Notes: generated by a model not told the origin, from the letters alone. A stretch of 64,000 nt of DNA from Gulosibacter hominis (GCF_904842695.1 NZ_CAJGWQ010000005.1:1-64000); one strand, 5' to 3'. Shown: positions 11,562 through 20,238, numbered from the stretch's first letter. Numbers and translations: made by a program.

Positions 11562-11889
11562 TTTCGGTGGACATGTGCGGCGCGGGCTGCACAATGTTTC
11601 GCTGATTCCTCGGAATGCCGGTGTGGTGCTGCTGTTGTTGTATCGCCGCTTCGTCTCGCCGATCTACGGTGATGTTTGCCGGTATTACCCCACCTGTTCC
11701 GCGTATGGTTTAGGTGCAGTGCAGCGGTTCGGACTGCTTCGCGGCAGCTGCATGGCTGCGTGGCGGATTCTTCGCTGTAACCCGTGGGCGAAGCCCGATT
11801 TTGATTACGTGCCCGAGCTCAAACGGCCCGAGCGCATCAGACTTACAAAACACGGCTTTGTCGTGTCAAACCTCCAAAGGAAAGGTTGA
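11554..11889 (+). CDS. yidD: Membrane protein insertion efficiency factor YidD
   Basis: YidD is a small membrane-associated protein thought to help YidC insert membrane proteins. The family core is clear: RRFVSPIYGDVCRYYPTCSAY with the conserved CxxYPTCS cysteines, then AAWRILRCNPW. The 111-residue length is usual, and a basic tail follows. It overlaps rnpA by 8 bp and precedes yidC by 9 bp. Confidence 0.95.
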   Translation: MSDFGGHVRRGLHNVSLIPRNAGVVLLLLYRRFVSPIYGDVCRYYPTCSAYGLGAVQRFGLLRGSCMAAWRILRCNPWAKPDFDYVPELKRPERIRLTKHGFVVSNLQRKG

Positions 11890-11898
11890 TCCGAGCGA

Positions 11899-12870
11899 AT
11901 GGATATCTTCGGCATTATCTTGTGGCCGCTGCGGTGGGTCATTGAGCTCATCCTGGTGGGTGCGCACTCGGGGCTCACTGCGCTCGGGCTCGACTTCAAC
12001 AGCGGGTGGACGTGGATCCTGTCGATTCTCGTGCTCGTGTTGGTGGTGCGCACCGCGATGATTCCGCTTATGCTGCGGCAGATTAAGTCGATGCGCGGCA
12101 TGATGGAACTGCAGCCCGAGCTGAAAAAGATTCAGACCAAGTACAAGGGCAAGCGCGACCAGTTTTCGCAGCAGGCGATGCAGCAGGAGATGATGGCGCT
12201 CTACAAGCGTCATGGCTCGAGCCCGCTTGCCAGCTGCTGGCCGATGCTGATTCAGATGCCGATCTTCTTTGCACTGTTCCAGGTGCTGAACGCGGCCAAC
12301 CGCCACGAGGCCGGCGTGGGTCTGATGAATGCCGAGCTGGCAATGTCGTTCTCGAACGGCGACATTTTTGGTGCCCGTCTGAGTGACACGCTGAGCACCA
12401 ACGGTGACAATCCTGCTGTTGTGGCGGTTGCGATCACGATCATCGTGTTGATGGTGGTGAGCCAGTTCTTTACGCAGTTCCAGATCACCGCGCAAAACGT
12501 TTCGCAGGCGGCGAAGGAATCGCCGATGTACCGCCAGCAAAAGATGATGATGTACGTGCTGCCGTTGATCATGGCAGTTACGGGCGTCATGTTCCCCATC
12601 GGTGTGATGAGTTACTGGATGATGTCGAACCTGTGGACCATGGGTCAGCAGTGGTGGACTATCCGCAATATGCCCACCCCTGGTTCGGAAGCTGCGAAGA
12701 AGCGTGAAGAGCGCCTGCGCGCGAGCGGTAAATGGGACACGCATCCCGACAACCCAGCCAACCGGAAGGATGCAGATGGCAACCCGATTGCCCAAAAGCC
12801 GACCGGTCAGCGAGAGCAGCCGATGTCGAAGGCGCGCGCGAAAAAGAAGAAGAAAAAGGGCGGCAAGTAA
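11899..12870 (+). CDS. yidC: Membrane protein insertase YidC
   Basis: YidC inserts and folds inner-membrane proteins alone or with SecYEG. This 323-residue protein has the Oxa1-family core: a first core helix with the conserved groove arginine in VVRTAMIPL (about 53-61), the coiled cytoplasmic hairpin (about 70-100), further helices ending with the FPIGVMSYWMMSNLW segment (about 233-247), and a Lys-rich tail ending KKKKKKGGK that can bind ribosomes. It lacks the large periplasmic domain of Gram-negative YidC. Its operon with rnpA, yidD and jag is typical. Confidence 0.97.
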   Translation: MDIFGIILWPLRWVIELILVGAHSGLTALGLDFNSGWTWILSILVLVLVVRTAMIPLMLRQIKSMRGMMELQPELKKIQTKYKGKRDQFSQQAMQQEMMALYKRHGSSPLASCWPMLIQMPIFFALFQVLNAANRHEAGVGLMNAELAMSFSNGDIFGARLSDTLSTNGDNPAVVAVAITIIVLMVVSQFFTQFQITAQNVSQAAKESPMYRQQKMMMYVLPLIMAVTGVMFPIGVMSYWMMSNLWTMGQQWWTIRNMPTPGSEAAKKREERLRASGKWDTHPDNPANRKDADGNPIAQKPTGQREQPMSKARAKKKKKKGGK

Positions 12871-12926
12871 GTCTGCGGATCTCGCAGTATCGTCGAATAT
12901 GCCGATCATCACGGTGGATGGAGTGA

Positions 12927-13505
12927 ATGAGTATGACCGAGATTCGTGACGAGCAGCAGCCGGACGAGGCTGTCGTCGACGACGTGGATGAGTCGCAGGT
13001 CGACTCGACTACCGATGACGAGGTGGTCGAGGACGACGACATTCGTGACGAGGGCGATATCGCTGCCGACTATATCGAGGAGCTGCTCGACATCGCCGAT
13101 CTCGATGGTGACCTCGAGATTGATGTTCGTGATGGTCGCACCTATGTGTCGGTGGTGACTGAGGGTGAGTCGAATTTGCAGCGACTGCGCACCGGCGAAG
13201 CGGTGGATGCATTGCAGCAGCTTTCGCGGCTCGCGGTGCAGGCTGAGACCGGTGAGTTTTCACGTTTGATTCTGGATGTGGACGGTTCGCGTGAGGCACG
13301 CAAGCGCGAGTTGGATGAGCTTGTTGATAAGGCGATTTCGCGGATTGAGGCTGGTGCGGCATCTGCCGCGCTGCCGCCGATGTCGTCGTATGAGCGAAAG
13401 CTTGTGCACGACCTTGCGGCTGAGCGCGGATACAGTTCTGACAGCGAGGGCGAGGGCCGCGAACGTCACACTGTGATCCGTCCGATTGCAGAAACTTCTG
13501 CTTAG
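12927..13505 (+). CDS. jag: Jag/KhpB-type R3H-domain RNA-binding protein
   Basis: The N-terminal 45 residues are very acidic and low-complexity. A KH-like domain follows (about 48-120, with IEELLDIADLDGDL), then an R3H domain (about 150-190) with the motif SSYERKLVHDLAAERG. The protein is 192 residues long. KhpB proteins bind RNA and influence cell elongation and division in Gram-positive bacteria. The ATG at 12927 is used; an ATG six bases later (12933) is equally possible. It ends the rpmH operon. Confidence 0.92.
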   Translation: MSMTEIRDEQQPDEAVVDDVDESQVDSTTDDEVVEDDDIRDEGDIAADYIEELLDIADLDGDLEIDVRDGRTYVSVVTEGESNLQRLRTGEAVDALQQLSRLAVQAETGEFSRLILDVDGSREARKRELDELVDKAISRIEAGAASAALPPMSSYERKLVHDLAAERGYSSDSEGEGRERHTVIRPIAETSA

Positions 13506-13525
13506 AATCGCTCCTGTAAAAAATC

Positions 13526-13595
13526 CCTGATCAGAGCGGGAAAAATTTTGGCGCCACTAAAGGCTTGATTTTGGAATAAAATGCCTGATCAGAGC
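13526..13595 (+). repeat. Short direct repeat after jag
   Basis: The 12-mer CCTGATCAGAGC occurs at 13526-13537 and again at 13584-13595, just downstream of the jag stop. Significance is unknown. Confidence 0.5.
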
Positions 13596-13630
13596 ATGAT
13601 TATTGAGAGTTAGGTAGAGGATTTTACTGT

Positions 13631-13667
13631 TGGTGGGGTGCCGGATGCGGTGCCCCACCACTTTTGT
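13631..13667 (+). terminator. Terminator of the rpmH-jag operon
   Basis: TGGTGGGG (13631-13638) pairs with CCCCACCA (13653-13660) and is followed by a T-rich tail. It is the first good terminator after jag. Confidence 0.75.
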
Positions 13668-13734
13668 TTCCGGCGCTACTGGCCGTTGTGGCCGGTTTTT
13701 AGTTTGAGACTGATCTTTCGCCTGATGGGTGGCG

Positions 13735-13750
13735 TGTTTCACGTGAAACG
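13735..13750. promoter_or_regulatory. parS site 1
   Basis: TGTTTCACGTGAAACG matches the ParB consensus at 15 of 16 positions; the central 14 bp palindrome is perfect. Confidence 0.92.
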
Positions 13751-14274
13751 CACTGTGAGTGGGCGGAGCTCTAATCGGTGTAGATGGTCTTGGTCGGCTT
13801 GTTCTGCGTTGCTGATGCTTCGAGTCGAGCGGAACGCAGGTTGATGCCATCCCCCACTTCAGATGCGGTTGGACGGGTCTACTGGTGAGGTGCTCCGAGC
13901 CCGGTCGCCATCGGCGGGTGCTGGTGGCTGCGAGCAAGCGAATGTCTGTAGCGGCTGGCAGTCGTGTTCCTGCAGCTGTAAAGAGGCGGATGCTGGCACG
14001 GCCGCCCGCAGTATCAGCGACAGCGTCGAGCATCAGCGGACCTAAGCGACGTCGTTGACTTCGATGACGCGAGCATGCTGGATGAATGTGACACCGGAGG
14101 GCTCAACCGGCACAGCCACAGTAGCCAGGCAGATGACGCAGCCGATGCAGGACAGGGCTTTTCAGTAGTGCAGCTGTACTCTCCTGCGTCGACAGGAGTC
14201 GGAACATAAGGTGCGCCGATTCAGATTAAGTGCGGCAAGCGTGGGATGTGCGGGATGCACAGCAACGCGACTCA

Positions 14275-14290
14275 TGTTTCACGTGAAACA
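14275..14290. promoter_or_regulatory. parS site 2
   Basis: A perfect 16-bp TGTTTCACGTGAAACA palindrome, 540 bp from site 1. Confidence 0.95.
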
Positions 14291-14561
14291 CGACTTGCTG
14301 TGAACTACAGATACAAGTGGCTACAAATCGCATGAGTACGGCTGACTGGTACCAAAAGAGCGTCGTGAAATTCATGCGGCAATGGCAGCGGTCAAGTGAG
14401 CTGCGACGTCACCTGGCTGATTAGCACTACGAGGAGTGCGGCCACCTAAATGTTCGCTGCGGTGCCGGAGGCAACGGCTGAGACCAAGAGAAACACTGTC
14501 TCGCAGTGGAAGTGCTGTGCAGCCGAACTGCTGTTGTGTAGTGGATTTCGCTGCCACGCGC

Positions 14562-14640
14562 TGAAGCGCGTTGCTGCCCAGTAAGGCGCGTTGCCTCCCG
14601 GTAAAGCGCGTGGCCACCGGTGAAGGCTAATATCCACCGG
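14562..14640 (+). repeat. Tandem repeat of about 20 bp, four units
   Basis: Four degenerate units start at 14562, 14582, 14602 and 14621, sharing the pattern TRAAGCGCGTTGC...CCGG; the third is 19 bp and the fourth is the most diverged. It lies between parS sites 2 and 3. Confidence 0.65.
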
Positions 14641-14837
14641 AAAATGCACGGCTCCGGGCTGAACCACCGATGCCCGAGTGATCGTCCTGCCCAGTGGGAT
14701 TGCCGCCGTCAGAACAAACCTACTCCCCACGTGAATCCCTGCCGGCCGCAAAATTGCCGTCGCCTATCGGACCGCTGTGGCCAAAGGAGTGTCTTGTCCA
14801 GTCGTATCGGCGTGTTGGTGTCAGATGGTTTGGCTCA

Positions 14838-14853
14838 TGTTTCATGTGAAACA
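14838..14853. promoter_or_regulatory. parS site 3 (variant)
   Basis: TGTTTCATGTGAAACA has a C-to-T change in the centre, breaking the palindrome at one pair. It may bind ParB more weakly. Confidence 0.8.
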
Positions 14854-14959
14854 AAGTTGAGCAGTTCGTTGAGCATTCATGCGCGGCGCAAGGAGTATCT
14901 GGACGTGCGCCGGCGAAACACCTGCGGAGCAGCGTGCTTCTTGGAGACTGTTCGCACTA

Positions 14960-14975
14960 TGTTTCACGTGAAACG
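14960..14975. promoter_or_regulatory. parS site 4
   Basis: TGTTTCACGTGAAACG, 15 of 16 consensus positions, second unit of the 120-bp array. Confidence 0.92.
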
Positions 14976-15080
14976 AAGTCAAGCGGTTAATTGTTCGATC
15001 ATTAGCAGCGCAGTGAGGACCCAGGACGGACCGAAACGGTAGGTGTGGGTCAGCGTGATGGTTGGAGGTAGTCCAGCTCA

Positions 15081-15096
15081 TGTTTCACGTGAAACA
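15081..15096. promoter_or_regulatory. parS site 5
   Basis: Perfect TGTTTCACGTGAAACA, third unit of the 120-bp array. Confidence 0.95.
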
Positions 15097-15200
15097 AAGT
15101 TGAGCCGCTCGTTGAGTGTCCATGTCCAATGCGAAAACTATCTGGAAACTGGCCCGAGGTGCCTGCGGGTTGTAGTGCTGCTCGGAGATTGTTGCGCTCG

Positions 15201-15216
15201 TGTTTCACGTGAAACG
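15201..15216. promoter_or_regulatory. parS site 6
   Basis: TGTTTCACGTGAAACG, fourth unit of the 120-bp array. Confidence 0.92.
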
Positions 15217-15319
15217 GAGTCGAACCGCCCGCTGTCGAGCAAGTGCAACGCAATTGGATTCGAAAGTAGGCCGCTCGGCATGTGCTGGCAAGCGCGCCGC
15301 TCGGAAGCTATTGGGGTCA

Positions 15320-15335
15320 TGTTTCACGTGAAACG
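15320..15335. promoter_or_regulatory. parS site 7
   Basis: TGTTTCACGTGAAACG, fifth and last unit of the 120-bp array. Confidence 0.92.
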
Positions 15336-15982
15336 TGAGCCGAGTGACGCGTTGATCATCATGTGCAATGCAATGTGAATCTGGAATGAGCGCGGCGAGG
15401 TACATACTGCTGCCGTACCGTATGAGTCGATACGGCCCACGAGTCTGCACGACCCTGGGACTCGGTGCGACCTGGCACTCTGCGTGGCTTCAAAACCTGT
15501 GCAGATTGGAGCCTTGTGCGGTCCGGGAATTAGCACGAGCTGGGGTGCTGCTTTGTTGGGACTCTGCACACCAAGACGGGGCAGGCGTGGGAGTCGAGCA
15601 ATGAATCTTGTGGATGTCACTTCGCCGATTGTGTTCATCGGGTTGCACGTTGCGAGCGAAAGCGAATCGCAGACCCGGTTCCAACCATCGGCCCCGCCAT
15701 GCGTTACAAGGATCGGTTGCCATATGCTGTGATCGCAGGCGGTATCGCACTGGTCGTTACAAGCGGCGCCAAGACAATATGAAAAGGGCGTGCTGAAAGA
15801 TGCGTTGGCGGCCAACTACTAGTCAGTGTCATCCGGACTGCCCTGAGTGGACGGGCGTGTTTGCTGCACACGGGTGTCCTCAGCGCCGACGAGGTGCTGG
15901 CGACTTTGATTGAGCGACCCCTATCGCTGAGATGTCGAGGTCACGACATATCGAGAGTCGACATGTCGATGCGTAAGAGCGG

Positions 15983-15998
15983 TGTTTCACGTGAAACA
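15983..15998. promoter_or_regulatory. parS site 8
   Basis: Perfect TGTTTCACGTGAAACA, isolated between the two tandem arrays. Confidence 0.95.
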
Positions 15999-16480
15999 CA
16001 AGTAGTAAATAGTGCCGGTAATCATGCAATCGAACGCGCAGCTTCTCAACAGCACACGCGCCATCTCAACGTGCATGAAGTGCCTGTCGCGCTGGCAGCA
16101 GAGGCGGATGGGATGAACAGCAGAAGACAGCGAGGCGTGTGAGCTTGGTAGCCATGCGCAAGACAGGCGGCTAAACGCATTGGGTGGCAACAGATCTAAT
16201 ACCAGTGGTACGGCGGCAGAGGTAACACCCTTGATGTGGCAGTCGTGGCGACACCGGTGATGTCACAGCAGTGATACAACCAGTGATGTCACAAAAGTGC
16301 TGACAGTACTGAAAATAACGGCAATGCCTTCCACGTTAGCGGCACCAGTAACACTCAGGACGTGACACCAGCGCGATGGGCCTGTGCCCACAACGCGAGC
16401 AAGCCAAAACCTGATGGAAAGAACGCTTAAGTTAGACCGGGCTTTGATCGGGTTCGCACGGGAATCAGCATTCGCGGCGC

Positions 16481-16496
16481 CGTTTCACGTGAAACA
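16481..16496. promoter_or_regulatory. parS site 9
   Basis: CGTTTCACGTGAAACA, 15 of 16 consensus positions, first unit of the 142-bp array. Confidence 0.92.
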
Positions 16497-16624
16497 CAAT
16501 CCTTCAGGCGGGTTCGGCTCAAGCGACGTTGACATCTATTTTTCGTGGGTGATCGGTGAATACTGACGTGGCCGCGCGGTGGTTGGGACGCCATTGCGCT
16601 CTCACGCTCTATCAGCTGAGTGAA

Positions 16625-16640
16625 CGTTTCACGTGAAACA
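16625..16640. promoter_or_regulatory. parS site 10
   Basis: CGTTTCACGTGAAACA, second unit of the 142-bp array. Confidence 0.92.
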
Positions 16641-16765
16641 CAGCCCTCTGGTTAGCCCGGTTCAAACGAAGTTGATGTTTACTTTTCGTGGTAGTCGGTG
16701 AATACTGCTCCGACGGTGCGGTCGTTGCGACAGCACTACGCTCTCAGCTCTGTCTGCGGCAGAGA

Positions 16766-16781
16766 TGTTTCACGTGAAACA
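16766..16781. promoter_or_regulatory. parS site 11
   Basis: Perfect TGTTTCACGTGAAACA, third unit of the 142-bp array. Confidence 0.95.
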
Positions 16782-17251
16782 TAACCCCCTGACCGAGTCG
16801 GCTCAAACGATGTTGATTTGTGGCTTTGCGTAGGCAGTCAGCGAAGACTGTAGCGGGGTGGGGTCGTAGTCCCTATAGATGAGAACAGTTGGGGTGTGCT
16901 GCACACGGGTCAGTCTGAGCAGCGGGATACGTAATGAGGTCCGGTGCGCGTTATTGAGGAACCGGGCGAGCGTAAAAAGGAGTGTGACCACTCTAAAAAT
17001 TGGAGCCGCTCTGAAGACGGGGGGCTCAATCTGAGGTGTGGGGTGCGGGTTGAGGAGTGGCGTGGGGCCGCAACGCAATAGGACATCCCAGCCCCACAAG
17101 CCATAAAAAGCCGCACGCACAAACATCATTCGCCGAACTGCTCAGAATTCGGAGATGATTTCAGCGAGTCGGCTGGCACCAAACTACTCACCGTCTGTCA
17201 ACATCGGATCCACAAGTTGTCCATAGAAAGCAACAAACAATCCACAACGCC

Positions 17252-17260
17252 TGTGGATAA
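17252..17260 (-). promoter_or_regulatory. DnaA box upstream of rsmG
   Basis: A perfect TGTGGATAA lies 130 bp before rsmG, with weaker relatives (ATCCACAAG near 17208, ATCCACAAC near 17240) close by. It may belong to rsmG-parAB control or be an outlying origin element. Confidence 0.5.
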
Positions 17261-17389
17261 CTCGAGTCATCCGCGTGCAGATAGAGGACGATAGTGCCTG
17301 CAAGCCCGTTAATCCCGGGCGAACACCAGGATGCATGAAAGAATGAACCATCAATCCCAGTGATCGCGAGTTAGAAGGAGTGCACCGCG

Positions 17390-18055
17390 TTGTCCACAAC
17401 CGAACACTCAAATGAGGCAATTCAAAACGAAGCGTTTCACGTGGAACATCGCCCCGCGGTAGCAGCCGAGCTCTTCGGCGATCGTGTTGAAATCGCTGAT
17501 CAGTACGCAAATTTGCTCGTGCGCGATGGTGAAAAACTCGGGCTTATCGGTCCCCAGGAATACCCCCGTCTCTGGACCCGGCACATCATCAACTCTGCCC
17601 TCATCGCACCGCTACTCAACGGCACCGTCGGTGATGTTGGCTCGGGAGCCGGCCTCCCCGGCATTCCACTCGCCATCGCTCGTCCTGACCTCCAATTCAC
17701 GCTCATCGAGCCAATGGAGCGGCGCTCTGAGTGGCTCACCCAAACTATCGCCGAACTCCAGCTCGATAACGTCACCGTAATCCGCGCGCGAGCAGAAGAA
17801 ATCGCAGATCAGCACGCTTTTCACATGGTCACAGCCCGTGCCGTCGCGGCGTTCTCAAAACTCATCCCATGGACCGTTCCACTCGTCGAATACGGCGGCG
17901 AACTCGTGCTACTCAAGGGCCAGAATGCCGAAGCCGAGATCACTAAGGCTGTGAAGCTCATCCGCAAATACCACCTCGAAAATGTCCACGTCGAAATGGT
18001 CGGCGAAGATTTCGACACCGAGCCCACCCGAGTCATTCGAGCAACGGTTGCCTAG
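17390..18055 (+). CDS. rsmG: 16S rRNA (guanine-527-N7) methyltransferase RsmG
   Basis: RsmG (GidB) methylates G527 of 16S rRNA using S-adenosylmethionine. The 221-residue protein has the SAM motif DVGSGAGLPGIPLA (about 82-95), the downstream IEPMERRSEWL and the RAVAAFSKL motif. The start is TTG at 17390, with GAAGGAG ending 9 bp upstream. Residues FHVEH near the N-terminus are encoded by an embedded parS (17433-17448). It is first in the rsmG-parA-parB order and ends 25 bp before parA. Confidence 0.95.
   Translation: MSTTEHSNEAIQNEAFHVEHRPAVAAELFGDRVEIADQYANLLVRDGEKLGLIGPQEYPRLWTRHIINSALIAPLLNGTVGDVGSGAGLPGIPLAIARPDLQFTLIEPMERRSEWLTQTIAELQLDNVTVIRARAEEIADQHAFHMVTARAVAAFSKLIPWTVPLVEYGGELVLLKGQNAEAEITKAVKLIRKYHLENVHVEMVGEDFDTEPTRVIRATVA
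17433..17448. promoter_or_regulatory. parS site 12, inside rsmG
   Basis: CGTTTCACGTGGAACA is a two-mismatch parS within the first 20 codons of rsmG. A parS in this place is common in other bacteria. Confidence 0.8.
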
Positions 18056-18080
18056 CGCAAACGTAAAGGACTGCCTCCTA

Positions 18081-18971
18081 ATGAACGACACATTCGACTC
18101 TCCAATCGCGCGCCAGCTCTCCGAGCTCAACAAGCGTCGCCGTAAACTCAGCGATAGCAAAGCCAAAAAACCCGCATCCACCAGGATTTTTACCGTCTCA
18201 AACCAAAAAGGTGGCGTCGGTAAAACCACCTCCACCGTCAACCTTGCTGCGGCTCTCGGCGTGCTCGGGATGAAGGTCCTGGTGATCGACCTCGACCCGC
18301 AGGGCAACGCATCCACCGCGCTCGGTGTCGAGCACGGTCTTGATATCGCCGGCACCTACGAGGCACTCATTGACGGCACTCCGCTATCAGAACTCATCCA
18401 GCAGTGCCCCGAAATCCCTAACCTCCGCTGCCTCCCGGCGACGATCGATCTCGCCGGCGCCGAAATTGAACTCGTTGAGCTCAACGACCGCCACCTGCGG
18501 CTGCGCAACGTGCTCTACGCACACCTCGAAGAAACCGAACAGGCCGGCGAACGCTACGACTACGTCTTCATCGACTGCCCGCCATCCCTGGGCCTGCTCA
18601 CGATGAACGCTTTCAGCGCCGCAAAAGAGGTCCTCATCCCCATCCAATGCGAGTACTACGCGCTCGAGGGCCTCAGCCAGCTGCTCGAAACCATCACGCG
18701 ACTCACCACCAGCGTCAACCCGAGCCTGCACCTGAGCACCATCCTGCTCACCATGTATGACAAACGCACCAATCTTTCACAGGAGGTGCGCGACGAGGTT
18801 CGAAATCACTTCCCCGAGCAAACCCTCAACGCCATCATTCCGCGTTCGGTGCGCATCTCAGAAGCTCCGAGCTACGGCCAGACCGTGCTCACCTACGACC
18901 CCAATGGCATCGGTGCCGTTGCCTATAAAGAGGCGGCACTCGAAATCACGCAGCAAGGACACTCGAAATAA
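18081..18971 (+). CDS. parA: Chromosome partitioning ATPase ParA
   Basis: ParA is the ATP-driven partner that moves ParB-parS complexes apart. From the ATG at 18081 (AAAGGA upstream) the product has 296 residues: a basic N-terminal extension (1-33), the deviant Walker A KGGVGKTT (43-50), then DLDPQGNAST and the A' motif FIDCPPSLG, and a C-terminal region with ISEAPSYGQ. A longer in-frame start at 17982 would lie inside rsmG and adds no family sequence. The stop overlaps the parB start by one base. Confidence 0.96.
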   Translation: MNDTFDSPIARQLSELNKRRRKLSDSKAKKPASTRIFTVSNQKGGVGKTTSTVNLAAALGVLGMKVLVIDLDPQGNASTALGVEHGLDIAGTYEALIDGTPLSELIQQCPEIPNLRCLPATIDLAGAEIELVELNDRHLRLRNVLYAHLEETEQAGERYDYVFIDCPPSLGLLTMNAFSAAKEVLIPIQCEYYALEGLSQLLETITRLTTSVNPSLHLSTILLTMYDKRTNLSQEVRDEVRNHFPEQTLNAIIPRSVRISEAPSYGQTVLTYDPNGIGAVAYKEAALEITQQGHSK

Positions 18972-20197
18972 TGGCAACGAAGAAGCGGGCAGGCCTCGGT
19001 CGCGGACTCAGCGCACTCATCCCCACCAATGCCCCCGACGACGAGCGCGCAGTCGACGTATTTTTTGACGGCGGCGCTCCCAGCGGTCGCACTCCGGCCG
19101 AGCCGCAGGTCACCGAAGAAAAAACCGCAAAGCCGGCCGCCAAGAAGACCACTTCGACGCCTGCTAAGGGCACGCAAAAAGGCTCGGGAACCAAAACCCG
19201 AGAGGCAAAAACCCAAACAACCAAGACCCAAGCGAGCAAGACTCAGGCAGCAAAGACCCAAGCAGCCAAGGCAACGGCAACCAAGAGCAGCACCAGCGAC
19301 GTCCAAAACGCCGAGAGCAACACACCGCAGCAGCCAGCCGAAACCGAGCTGCTGCCGGTGCCGGGCGCCTCACTGCGAGTGCTTGATCCGGCGACCATCG
19401 TTCCCAACCTGCGCCAGCCGCGTCACGAGTTCGATCAGGATGCGCTCGACGAACTGATTGTTTCGGTGCGCGAGTTTGGTGTGCTCCAGCCCATCGTGGT
19501 GCGTCTCATCCAGGCGGACGATCCGCGCGCCGGCGAGGCCGAATACGAGCTCATCATGGGTGAGCGACGCTTGCGTGCCACCAAGGCGGCCGGTCGCACC
19601 GAAATCCCCGCGATCATCCGCGAAACCGACGACGAAGACATGCTTCGCGATGCGCTCCTCGAAAACCTGCACCGCGCCGACCTCAACCCGCTCGAAGAGG
19701 CATCCGCATACCGGCAGCTGCTTGACGACTTCGGATGCACGCAAGACGAGTTGGCCGAGCGCATTGGCCGTTCGCGCCCGGTGATTTCAAACACCCTGCG
19801 ACTGCTGCGACTTCCGGTTGAGGTGCAGCAGCGGGTGGCTGCCGGGGTGCTCAGTGCCGGGCACGCCCGCGCCATTCTTTCGATGGGTGAGCCGGCGGCG
19901 ATGCAGCAGCTTGCCGACAAGATCGTGAACGAAAATCTTTCGGTTCGGGATGCAGAACAGGCGGCCGCGCGCGGATCGATGCGTGCATCCACCCGCCCCG
20001 GCAAGCCAAAGTCGGAGTTCGAAAACGACTCGGTCACAGGCTATCTCAACGAGGTTGGCGAGCGACTCGGCGACCGGCTGAACACTCGCGTGAAAGTGAC
20101 CCTGCGCAAAACTAAGGGGCAGATCACGATCGACTATGCGTCGCTGGCCGATCTGCGTCGCATCCTGGCCGAGCTGGGTGAAAATACCGAACAGTAG
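18971..20197 (+). CDS. parB: Chromosome partitioning protein ParB (CTPase, parS-binding)
   Basis: ParB binds parS, slides along DNA as a CTP-dependent clamp and stimulates ParA. The 408-residue protein begins with the ParA-contact motif LGRGLSALIP (9-18). A long Lys/Thr/Ala/Gln linker (38-125) holds a pentad repeat KTQxx from about 80 to 105. The CTP-binding motif GERR (197-200), the ENLHRADLNP patch (231-240), the helix-turn-helix (about 257-280, GRSRPVISN) and the C-terminal dimer domain follow. The linker is longer and more basic than usual. Twelve nearby parS sites are its likely targets. Confidence 0.97.
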   Translation: MATKKRAGLGRGLSALIPTNAPDDERAVDVFFDGGAPSGRTPAEPQVTEEKTAKPAAKKTTSTPAKGTQKGSGTKTREAKTQTTKTQASKTQAAKTQAAKATATKSSTSDVQNAESNTPQQPAETELLPVPGASLRVLDPATIVPNLRQPRHEFDQDALDELIVSVREFGVLQPIVVRLIQADDPRAGEAEYELIMGERRLRATKAAGRTEIPAIIRETDDEDMLRDALLENLHRADLNPLEEASAYRQLLDDFGCTQDELAERIGRSRPVISNTLRLLRLPVEVQQRVAAGVLSAGHARAILSMGEPAAMQQLADKIVNENLSVRDAEQAAARGSMRASTRPGKPKSEFENDSVTGYLNEVGERLGDRLNTRVKVTLRKTKGQITIDYASLADLRRILAELGENTEQ

Positions 20198-20238
20198 TAC
20201 CGCGGCACTCAACCCGGCACCGAGTCCACCAATATAGG

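Larger units (their letters stand above)
14808..15380 (+). repeat. Degenerate parS-bearing tandem array, unit about 120 bp
   Basis: Five parS sites start at 14838, 14960, 15081, 15201 and 15320, so spacing shrinks evenly from 122 to 119 bp. The flanks are related. Units 1 and 3 share GCTCAT before the site and AAAGTTGAGC plus a CGTTGAG block after it. Units 2 and 4 share a GGAGAYTGTT block about 20 bp before the site. This alternation suggests a dimeric repeat of about 242 bp that was later duplicated and diverged. Confidence 0.8.
16470..16860 (+). repeat. Degenerate parS-bearing tandem array, unit about 142 bp
   Basis: Three units carry parS sites starting at 16481, 16625 and 16766. After each site come a CCCTC-like block, a TCGGYTCAA-type block, then CGAYGTTGA and a GGTGAATACTG-like block at matching offsets. 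The units differ at many positions, so the array is old. Its sequence is unrelated to the 120-bp array apart from parS. Confidence 0.8.
13506..17389. other. Gene-free parS cluster, candidate chromosomal centromere
   Basis: No convincing gene lies in these 3.9 kb between jag and rsmG; the longest open frames (140-163 codons) run across parS sites and lack codon bias and ribosome binding sites. The region holds eleven ParB-type palindromes (TGTTTCACGTGAAACA and near matches) starting at 13735, 14275, 14838, 14960, 15081, 15201, 15320, 15983, 16481, 16625 and 16766. Two groups sit in degenerate tandem repeats of about 120 and 142 bp. With parA and parB next door, this is inferred to be the partition centromere. 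Confidence 0.85.

Noticed and set aside
13528-13595. TGATCAGAGC repeat after jag as an attachment site
   Set aside because: Only two short copies without an integrase or tRNA nearby; recorded only as a short repeat.
14620-15815. Open frames of 111-163 codons across the parS region
   Set aside because: They run through the parS palindromes (which read FHVK, VSRET or similar in each frame), lack Shine-Dalgarno sites and show no codon bias; they are by-products of the repeats.
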